Source: Choristoneura fumiferana (taxonomy: Eukaryota > Arthropoda > Insecta > Lepidoptera > Tortricidae). From it: a stretch of DNA of 64,000 bases. How positions within the stretch are numbered: the stretch's first letter is position 1; every line of letters begins with the position of its first letter. This document shows positions 13,098-25,000 of the stretch, in pieces. The notes under the pieces are model-generated. The model searched no databases and was not told the origin of the DNA. It saw only the letters and a list, made by a program, of their open reading frames with translations. A program made the translations under genes and the position numbers. The stretch covers positions 8,170,388 through 8,234,387 of the forward strand of contig NC_133498.1 of the NCBI RefSeq assembly GCF_025370935.1, given 5' to 3'.

Positions 13098-16000
13098 CAG
13101 TTCTTTTCACTTTCATCATCATCATCATCCGAAAGACGTCTACTGCTGAACAAGACATCCGGCAGCTTATTATATTATACTTCGGCCAAAGCAGCAAAGC
13201 TCGGTTGCTCGGGTCTTTGTTTTATAAGCAGTATGGTTGCTCAACGATATTTTAAACGAAAAAGATTTTCTAGTGCGCCGACGGTTTCAAACTCCCCTGA
13301 CATCACTAACCTAAAGTTCCCTTTTCAAAGTCGGTTTAAAATATAGCTCAAGTCAGTACCTACAAGATTAATATATACCATGTCAGATAAAAATGCGTGT
13401 GCGTTGATTACAAACATTATAATGCATTACCCGATTAACTTATCACAATTAGGGGCTGTTTCACCATCCATTGATTAGTGTTAACTGACGGTTAAACGTG
13501 ATGCCGTCTCTATTTGTTTTGTTCGAATAGACGGAGACGGCATCACATTTAACCGTCGGTTACCACCGTCGTTTGGATGGCAAACGAGCAAGTGGGTCTC
13601 CTGATGGTAAAAGATCACCACCGCCCAGGGGTATTGCAGATGCGTTGCCAACCTAGAGGCCTAAGATGGGATACCTCAAGTGTCAGTAATTTCACCGGCT
13701 GTCTTACTCTCCACGCCGAAACAACAGTGCAAGCACTGCTGCTTCACGGCAGGATTAGCGAGCAAGATGGTGGTAGCAATACGGGCGGACCTTGCACAAG
13801 GTCCTACCACCTGCAGAGATCTGAACACGACTCTTTTGTTAACGGCGTAGAAGCGTGTTCAGATATTTTTGATCAAATTTTTGCTTACAAGTTTATGAAC
13901 TCGACTGTTGTAATGACCTATGTTCACAAATAAACATATTGATTGATTGATTGATTTGGTGTTGCCATGATCGATATCTAATATACTTTGTATAACTAAA
14001 TATTACCTTATTGCTTGACGTTAAGGTAGCTTTTGGCGTGGGATTATAACAGGATAATCATATTTAAATCATTTTCTATTTTCTTAGTAATTGTAAATAC
14101 TAGTCTTCATGCGTGGCTTTGCACGCGTAAACTATTAGGTCTGGGAGTTGAATTGAAATTCCGAGATTTCGGAAAAATTAAAAATCGCATAAATTATGTA
14201 CAGTCGGTGCCCTAACATAAGTATTCACTTTTCTATGCAACTAGTATGAAAAAGTGGATACATAAGTTAGGGAGCATTGGCATTATTGTTATATGACATG
14301 CAAACGATTATCAATTATCAACTTTAGGGTGGTGGACCACATATTTGGCTGATGGTACATTATCATTAAGGTTCTGTACCCAAAGGGTAAAAACGGAGTA
14401 CATTTATTCACAACAATATTGTTACAAATAGGGAACACAAAGGATAGTCGTTGCGGTAGCGAATCGAAAAAAAAACAGTATAAGACTTTGTTACCATCTC
14501 TAAGGGCCTACCCTAGCTGACGCTTGCGCGGCGCGGGTGGCCGCCTGTTGAGCAATAGTGTGAGCAGCGCTGACTGAGCGCGTCGCGGGCATAGGATTGT
14601 ACCTGCACCCGCCCGCAGGCGTGCGCCCGCGCAGTCCACCCGCGACAGATAGCGTAGGGCCTTAAGCAAAATAAATTATTTCAATTTCATTTCATTTGCC
14701 AGACGGCCCATTTATAGAACCTTGGTGGGCTGTATTCTGATTATCGGTGAATCAACTTTTTATTGTAACTTATTGCCATGGTAACCATGGTAAATGGTGG
14801 TTCTTACTTATTAAAAGTATGATTTTATTGGGTACAAATCCACTAAAAGTTAGGAGTTTTGACAGTTTTAAGGCAATTCCTTTATGGCTCATCTCTTAAG
14901 AATGCTAATAGTATAGAGTGCAAACAGTTTTCTAACAGTGTGTATTACTTGTAAATAAATAAATATCACGGGACAATTCACACCAATTGACCTAGTCCCA
15001 AAGTAAGCTTAGCAAAGCTTGTGTTATGGATACTAATCAACGGATAAATATATATAGATATAGATACATACTTAAATATATATTAAACACCCAAGACCCG
15101 AGAACAAACATTCGTATTTTTCATACAAATATCTGCCCCGACACGGGAATCGAACCCGGGACCTCAAGCTTCGTAGTCCGGTGCTCTAACCACTAGGCCA
15201 TCTGGTCGTCTGGTCTGTCTACTTATGTCTCCTGAGTTTCGGGACAAAATAAAATATACTAAAAAGATGATTAACCCTTATAGTTGCATTAAAGCAGCGG
15301 TAAAACTTATTTCCATAGTGTAGGGGTAAATTTTTGGCTGGCAACACTGCGGCCGCCATGTTTTTCTAACTGTCACTAGATAGACCATCTAAAACTAAAA
15401 CGTCAACATAACCAAAAACTAGTATGGACTGGTAGAGTAATAAAATCGTATTGGTCGTAAAACAGGTTGTAGTGAATGTATCGTGCTCTATTATTAGATT
15501 TTAATTGTTTTTTCGTGTGATAATGCTACATAAAAGTTAATAAAAAACATATTTATCTTCACTTAGGTTATACTGTGTGCCGAGACGCGTGAATTCGGTA
15601 TAAAATGAATATAAAAACTGCTGTACCGTTTTTGATGCAGTTTTCAACTTTACGAGAGTGTGTAAAGTCGCAAGTAAGGTTTATTATAATAAATTGATTT
15701 ACATTTTTATTTTATTATTTTCGTACAGTTGTTGCTCATTTTCATGTTTATTATACTTACATGATATAATTTTTATTGACATAAATAAAGTAAACCAATT
15801 TAAAATTATTACTAAACTTTAAACAAACTAATAACTAAACCAGTGGTGGGCAAACTTTCTTCATGGGGGGGCAGAAAGTTACAGATATTTTAGTGGAGGG
15901 CCAGATTACGCCGTTCCATTTTACACTATTTTTTTTTTGGTTTTTGCCAAATAACGAAATTATATTATGATCGCGGCGCATATATTTATGTAGGTACTAT

Positions 16001-19000
16001 TCACTTAGAAGGAGCGTCGGCGGGCCGGAGTTGGCCCGCGGGCCGTACTTAACACATCACTGAACTAAACTATAACTAGAAAAAATAGTAAATGTATCCC
16101 CCCGCGGCATGGACCCAAAGATGCTGGCAGCATTTCCTCGCTGTATAGCAATGCTGATACGTTGTGCGAGGAAGCTGCCAGCTTTACAGTTTTATATAGT
16201 GTTTATAGGTACTGCTTTCGATAATAGAAGATTGTACAACGAGAGCATAAAAAGAGCCATTTTACCCGAGACGTTCATATAGCCTACCGAGCCGGTATGG
16301 CGAGGGTGGATAGACACGTCAAGGGGATTCGTTTTGTTGATATAAATTATAATTTTTAAAAAAATATATGTAGAAACATCTTTGTTTGTGGCTGTTTGTT
16401 TACATCTGATTGCCTTGGTCAAGATTTTACTTTATGGACTAAATCATAAAAAGTCATCTTATGTCGCCTAGATCCAGCTTATGCTGTACTTTACGAGCAT
16501 CAGATGTGAAAATCATATTTGTATAGTATTAACCAACATAATACATATCATTGGTACGAAAAAAAAACGATATATTTTCGACGTTTTTAACATATTTATC
16601 TACTTATCAATATTAATACGGGCCGATTCTGCTGGAGATGTTAAAGATGATGAGATGACCAAATTTAATTAACTATGTTAATTATAAGCAAGCGTTAAGC
16701 CTAGTTTAGACTTGCAAGAAAAATCGTGCAAGTTGCATTACGAGTACATTGCGGCGCTCGATTGACCACTACACTCGTTGGCTTTACGGCCCCGCAATGT
16801 AATGCAACTTGCACGACTTTTCTTGCTAGTCTAAACTCAGCTTTACATAGATGAAGGCGCTAATTAGTGAGGTACTATTTTATGTTTTTAATTTTACCCG
16901 ACGACTTATTTATGTACGTTTTTATTTCCCCACGTAATTACTCAACGGCTTAACCGAATTGATGAATACGTTATTAGATTCGTACCTATTGAGGGCGAAA
17001 ATGACACTGGATGCATAGAATTTTTAAAAAGCCACAATATCGATATTCTGCGTTTTAGGGGCTGTTTCACCATCCTTTGATTAGTGTTAACTGGCGGTTA
17101 GGTGTGATGCCGTCTCTATTTGTTTTGTTCGGATAGACGGAGACGACATCACATTTAACCGTCGGTTAACACTAATCAATGGATGGTGAAACAGCCCCTT
17201 AATGTATCAATATAAACGGTTTGAAAAGTGTATTTAGGGGCTGTTTCACCATGCATTGATTAGTGTTAAATGACAGTTAAATGTGATGCTGTCTCCGTCT
17301 ATTCGAACAAAACAAATAGAGACGGCATCACATTTAACCGCCAGTTAACACTAATCAATGGATGGTGAAACAGCCCCTTAATCTACTAGTGTTAACCCGC
17401 GGCTGCGCACGCGCAAATCATTAGATATACAGCAGTTGAATTGGAATTCCGGTGATTTGCAATATTCCCGTGGGGATTCCCTAAAAATTACATCGTGGTT
17501 TTCATTGACGTTGCATTAAAAAGAACAATGTCAAATTTCATGACTCTATCCCCAGCGGTTGTTATTTCGAGATTTTATCTCTATCCCGTGGGAGAATCGG
17601 GATAAAAAGTAGCCTGTGTGTTATTCCAGATGTCCAGTTATCTACATACCAAATTTCATCCAAATCCGTCCAGATGTTTTAGCGTGAAAGAGTAAAAAAC
17701 ACCCACTCACACAGTTAATTATAAAATAAAAATAAAAAAGAATATTGCGACCAACAAAAACAAGTTGTTTTTGTTTATAGTTATCTTAGCTTGACTCAAA
17801 CAGTCATCGTGACATGATTAAACATGACCTTCGAGCTGTTAATTCATCAGAAATGCACAGTTGTTATATCATAATTATGTTCAATATGTTTGGAATAGGC
17901 ACTATAAATATATTAGTTGAATTTGGTAGTTTCTAGGGTAATTAATTATTAACAGCTAAACATCGTGAAGGTCCTTAATTTATGAAGTTTTTTCAAAGTC
18001 CATAACTAATCCGCGTTTAATTCAAACATATTTACCAAAAGAAGGTTAAGTAATGTGTATTTTTTGATGTCTCTCTTACGAGTACAGTCACCAGCATTAA
18101 TATCTGCCACAGCGGAGCGTGCAAAAATATCTGACACGTCTTACCGACCCTAGAAATAGAGTCGTATCAGATATTTATGCACGCTTGTTGTGTCAGATAT
18201 TGGCGCTGGTGACTGTACTTATGTGCCACGTGAATGTCACTTGCCAAGTTTGTTTATTTTACTATTAACAATGAATGTGAAGCTATTATACCTACCTAGT
18301 GCCTGTGCTAGTGCCATCCACGAAGACGCGTGATTTTATCAAATTGTAATAAGAACCACGGCACGCGTCATCGTGAATGACATCGTTCAAAGGTTAACTG
18401 GAAGAGATCCCTTTAAGGGATAAGCTCTCCTTTGTACATCTTATTATCCTGTGTTATGTTATTTTCATGTGTGTTATGTACAATAAAGAGTTTTACAATA
18501 CAATACAATACAATGACTCTATCTATATATGTAAGGAAAAAAACATTTTTATTTTCGATAATAAAACTAAGTATTATTTTCCGTTTCGGGAAAAAGTTAA
18601 TCATCAGATACTAGTTCATATCAATGAACTTAGTTGTCTGCCGAAGTTAACGGATATAAAAAAACACGTCGGAATTATACTCGTACAGTCGCCATCAGAT
18701 ACTTCGGAGCAGCCAAGGTGATCAAAAATGTCGGAGCTTGAACTCTAATGCCTTGAGAATAGGGTGCATGCTCCGATATCTTTGACTACCTTGGCCGCTC
18801 CGAAATATCTGATGGCGACTGTACACAGGATTTCGGTCGTTGTCCAGAGAGTAGACAGAGTCACATGTTACAGTATAAAGAGCGACAAAATTAGTTAAAC
18901 AACAGAAAAGTATAAAAACGTGCACAGTGTACTTATCAAGCAATAATAAGGCATACACGTGTCATCATCGCAATCAGTTTAGCCTCTAAATACTGTTATG

Positions 19001-22000
19001 AACGAACGAACTCAGTACGCTATTGGCCACGGTACGCGCCGGACGCATTTTTTTCTACTAAACTTATCTGAAATCAAAACTTGTTTTAAAAACCATTTGC
19101 AACATTGTTGTTTTGATACAGTGTTTTATCAAAGTTCGATAACCCAAAACCAATTGATAAGAATTACGAAATTTAATAAGTGCATTATCTTATCGAGTAG
19201 GAAGATATATGTTTCTAAGTGACTCTCCACACGTGAGAGATCTTAAGTACAAATTAATATTAAAAAAGATACGTAACGCATTCACTACGCCTTTTTTTTC
19301 GAACTTGCGCGAGGTTCAGTGCTCCAGACGCATATAAGCGTTCATCTTTCTTCTAGTGCCCTATAAACGCATATGAGCGTAACTTAATGAACTGACCGTA
19401 GCGACCAAGGCACTGGTGGCACACAAAACAACATAAAAAAGTAAAAAGTGCTGGCTGAATAAGTGCAAACTTAAGTCCTAATAACAAATTTAAAAAAAAG
19501 CAATCAAAGATGGCCGCGTCTTCATCAGATGCCACTAAAGACATGGATCAAGAAGTCATAGACAAGACACTGTCGGAAATTGAAAATGTCAAAACAACTG
19601 AAGAGTTCGAAGCGAAAATTGAATCGACCAGCAAATTTGGATTTTCTTTGGCTAGCTGGATGAAAGTGCTGTTCAATAAGGCACCAGAGGAAGACTTTAA
19701 GGCAGAATGGATGACTGTAAGTTTTTAACTTCTGTATAATTAAAAATCGGTCAAGTGCGAGAAGGACTCGTACATGAAGGGTTCCGTACCTCCGTACAAT
19801 GCTTTAAAAACAAATAAATTTTTGCAGATAAAATTACCGTGAGACCCACTCATTTTAAATGATATTGTACCGGATAACTCACGTGCTAAATCGAGTTTAG
19901 CTCGACGTGTTTCGGACTAATTCGTAGCCCTTCCTAAACTCAAGCCGCCTAGCAACCAAAAAAACGCTGAAAAAAAAACATGTTTCCTGTATAACGTAAC
20001 GACCCACTTTAATTTTTATACTTTATTTATTTCTAGTATTATTATTAGACGAAGGGGCAAACGAGCAGACGGGTCACCTGCAACACGCAACACGAGGGGG
20101 AATCACAGGTGTGTTGCCGACCCTTTAAGGAATTGGTAGGCTCGTTTTTTAAAGATCCCTAAGTTGTAACGCTCAGGGAATGTTGCCGCTGTAAGCTGAT
20201 TCCAGATCTTCGTCGTGCGAGGAAAGAAGTTTCGCTTAAAACGCACGGTACTAGACTGCCAATCATCAAGATGGTGAGGATGGAAAGACGGTTCCTCGAA
20301 GTGCGGTAGTGGAATTTAGCCGCAGGCAGCAATTCGAAAAGTTTCTAGTATTTGTTGTTATAGCGGCCACAATAATACATAATCTGTGATAATTTCAAGT
20401 GTCTAGCTATTACGGCTCAAGAGATAGAGCCCTGTGACAGACGGACAGAACGACAGATACAGCAGTCTCACTAATAGAATCCCGGGCACCCTTTGCGTAC
20501 GGAATCCTAAAAAGGACCCTTCAACCTTGTCTTTCCCGTAGTAAGCTCCAGGGAGCATGCAGCCGGGTTTTTTCACCGGTGAGAGTCCGGCCTGTGCCCA
20601 GCAGTGGGACGTATATAGGCTGGGATGGATGGATGGAGAGTCCGGCACTCTCTGGGCACTCCCTACCCAGTGGTCTATAACACGTGGAAGTGCTATGTAG
20701 GTGCAGCGTGCGTGCCAGAAGTAAGCGGGGCGGTACGCTTACTCGATGACGTAGGTAATCCTCCGTTCGTTGGGTTTTTTTCCTGCTATCATTTTTACAT
20801 TCCAGAATTGAGCAATACGGCATAATTACTGTAAAACAAGGAATGTCGCGACACTACTAAACGTGATCATACTCTACGCAATGTTGAACAAGACTGTAAA
20901 CTATTTGTATGGAGAATTGTACAGCGCCTCTACAAATAATTTACGCCGTCGCTATCGAGTACGGTCACTGTAAACTCATGGTAGTGGTACTGACATCGAG
21001 TAAACGTACCTCGGCTTACTTGTGGCACGCACCGCTGCACCTACATAACACTTCTACTTGTTTTTATTCTTCCGTGGTCTATAATGATTTTTTCCCGACT
21101 GCACGCCGCCATCTCCTATAAAGCACTTCATATAAGTACAGTGTTTTGTACCCGAATCCCGGTCGCCCCGGGACAGGCTTTGCCTAGTGTGGGACCAACG
21201 GTAAGCAATTTGTAAAATTACTTTTTTAATAAACTAATTTTTTTTATTAGTTTAGAAAACTATAGACAACTAAAAGCAAGGATGCCTAAAATGCTTGTTA
21301 AACTTGGGTTTTAATATACCCAAGATAATATTTAACGTTAACTTATCTTTATCTTATCACTTTAACAGATCTATATCGGATAGTTTTTAGTCCTATTGTA
21401 CTCGTACTAAAGTAAATTATACTGAAACCATCATGAAAAACTAACCAAGAGCGTGTCGGACACGCCCGAAATAGGGTTCCGTAGCCATTACGAAAAAATT
21501 GAGTAAAAATATTACCTATATTATCTAAGGATTTCGTATTTTGTACGGAATATTCCAAGTTTAGGTATATTTTATACCTTAGGCTGCTATTTACTCTTAA
21601 ACTACTAATAATTCTCAAGCAAACTTAGCCGTTATAGTTTTCCTTGTAAGTTTGATATACTTACTACCATCCTGAATTTTTTCAATTTTTTCCACCCACC
21701 GGTTTAGATTTTAGAGGGGGGGGGGGACGCTCGATTTTAATGAACATTTGCACTTTAAAGTTGAATATTTCGCAAACAAATCACTGAATCGAAAAATCGT
21801 CGTAGTAAACTCCTACCCCTTTTAAAAGACCTATCCAACGATACTCCACACTATAGGGTTGGATGCGAAAAAAAAATCCACCCCACTTTACGTCTATGGG
21901 AGGAAAAAAAATTTATTACACAATTTTGTCGGCATAGTTTACATATATATCCGTGCAAAATTACAGCTTTCTAGCATTGATCGTCCCTGAGCAAAGCCGC

Positions 22001-25000
22001 GGACGGACAGACAGGCAGACATGGCTAAACTATAAGGGTTCCATTTTTGCCATTTTGGCTACGGAACCCTAAAAATACTCATTTATGCGAGTGGCTGCTC
22101 TTTGACATTTGTCTTTGCCGGATACAGACAAAAACATAACAAGTTTGCAACATGTTTCTAATAATTTATGTATATATAGACATTGATGTAATTTTGACAT
22201 TTATAGGAATATCATAAATAAATCATAATAAATAAATATCATGGGACACTTGACACCAATTGATCTAGTCCCAAACTAAGCAAAGCTTGTACTATGGAAA
22301 CTAGGCAACGGATAAACATACTTATATAGATAAATACATACTTAAATACATATTAAACATCCAAGACCCGAGAACAAACATTCGTGTTATTCACACAAAT
22401 ATCTGCCCCGGCCGGGATTCGAACCCAGGACCTCAAGCTTCGTAGTCAGGTGCTCTAACCACTTAGCCATCCGGTCGTCAATAGCATATAGCTTTTGCTC
22501 GCGACTGCATCTACGAAGAAATTGTTTATCGCTATTCCGCGGGACTGTAAAATTTTCCGGGTTAAAAAATATCCTATGTCTTTCCAAGGGTCTCAAACTA
22601 TTTTCACAAAATTTCGACTACATCGGTTTAGCGGTTTAAGTGTGAAAAGTAACAGACAGACATTCTTTCGCATTTTAATACTTACTAGCTTTTGCCCGCA
22701 ACTCTACGTGTGAAAAATTCGTTTATCGCTATACCGCGGGAACTATACAATTTTCCGGGATAAAAACAATCCTATGGCCTTACCTTTTTCTTCAAAGTCA
22801 CAATGTGAGGTAAGAAGCTAATTACGACTGGTTACGATTAATTTTCCGTTCATTAATAACATAACCTACACACAAACCCAACTATTACCACCACTGACGG
22901 GTTTCGAACACAACCAGAATTCATCATCAGAGCAACACAACTGTTCAGCTGGTCACTATGCTACCAGATGTTAAACTGACTGTGTGATATTTTATTTTCA
23001 TTGTCAGGTCACAAATGTTTGGAATTGTTACTATTTAAGTTTATGTTTATATTTATGTATTTTAGTTTAATTTAGCACTTTTTCATTTTGATTTATATTA
23101 GCCTGACTGTATTTTTTTGTTATTTGTAATTAAACTGTTAGATGTTAGGTCTTACATCTGGTAGCATGGTGAACGGTTGTGTTGCTCTGAGGATGAACTC
23201 GGGTTGAGGTCGAAACGTGTGATGTTTGTGACGGTTGAGTATTTATGACTCATGTATTGCTATATGTAAGAGAAGGAGGGCAGATTTACGTGTTAACATA
23301 TACGAGTATAATTGTCGCACGGTAACTATGCTGTAGTCCACGATTTGTAGCAGAGAAGCAAGGTAAAAGAAGTATACATAGTTTATCATAATAATATGGT
23401 CCTGGACTCCTGTCTTGACCTTTAAAAAGGTTTCAAGTCAAGCAATGCAATGAGCTATGGAGAGATCTATGCTCAGAGTTTCTTTGCGACGAAAGTTCGT
23501 CGAAGAACCTAGAGTCACCGACATTCGCTCGAAGAACATATAAATAAGTTGTAGTAACCATAGGAACATTATATACGTAATATACGTAGGTACTATGAAT
23601 GACTCCGATAATACTGTGATGTTTGGTATTTAAGGTTTTCATCATAGATTAGAAATACCTTACTTATTATTTCGACACTTTATTATTCATATTTGTCTAG
23701 AGGGTAGAGACATAATTTGGTTGTATTTAGCATAGATGTGTAATCATATTACGTATAAGGTACCTACTATAATTAGGTATATTGAATTTTTATTTCGAAT
23801 GATTACTCATCTTATTTCTAATTTTATACATAAAGGTTCTTGTTGAATTATGAATCCATCGTTCACTCATTCAATGACCATTTATATAGAGTTATCGCAC
23901 AAAGTTTAGGCTGTTTAACGGTAGAGTTAATTTTTTTTTGTCATGATACAGACAACGATATAATATAATAAAGTATGATTTGTGTGTGTTCTTACAGTGT
24001 GGAGGTGGATATATTATTATGTTTCATAATCACTTGAATTTATATCATGCCAACAGATAGATGAATACAAGCACCTAGCGGAGGAGAGCATGCAGAATGC
24101 TTTCCGCGTGGTCACTCTGCCCAACTGGAAGCTGGAGAAGCGAGGGTCCACCAAGGGAGACGTGGTGGAGGTCACGCAGACAGATGCCTTCGGAAAGGTC
24201 TACCGGTTCACGGTGAGTGCCCAGGGTGACAGGGGCTGATCTGCCGCAAAGAATTAAGGCCATTGGTATTTGTCACAGCGCCAGAACAGCTGAAAGGGTG
24301 TCCATATTGGCTCGCATACTTACTGTTTGTCAGAGTGATTGTTTGTCATAACTCTTTTTTAGGGTTCCGGAGCCAAGATGGCAAAAACGGAACCCTTATA
24401 GTTTCGCTATGTCTGTCTGTCTGCAGGACCTGTAATTTTGCAGGAATATGTATGTAAACTATGCCGACAAAATGGTACAATAAAAATTGAAAAAAAAAAA
24501 ATCTTTTTAGTGTACCTCATAGACGTAAAGTGGGGGTGATTTTTTTTTTCTCATCCAACCTTGTAGTGTGGGGTATCGTTGGATAGGTCTTTTAAAATCA
24601 TTAGGGGGTTGCTAAAACGATTTTTCGATTTGTTTGCAAAATATTCAACTTTAAAGTGTGCAAATTTTCATTTAAATCGAAATTTATTGCTGCCAAGAAA
24701 GGTTAGGCAATTAATTTAATTGCAAGGAATGTTTAGTAAAATTTTATTCTGCTTTTTATTATCTTTATGCAAAGTAATATTGTGAGATATGTATTTCTGC
24801 GTAGCAACTGTTCGAACACACGAGTATAAATATTATTATTATCGATATTATGTGATGTTAATATTCTGCTTTACAAAATTATGAGAAATGATAGTATGAG
24901 AAAAAATATATGCGAAAAGTAATTCGGTGATATGATGATTCTGCTCAAGGTTGTTAGGAGAAACGAAATTATGAGCCCTTCAAAACTAGTGCACAAATAA

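Noticed and set aside
12955..13346. Cys/Val and Thr/His-rich frames
   Set aside because: Translation of the (GT)n microsatellite.
19850..19935. Regulatory palindrome just after the CBP-type exon
   Set aside because: It is half of dispersed hairpin element P (full copy at 12246-12417).
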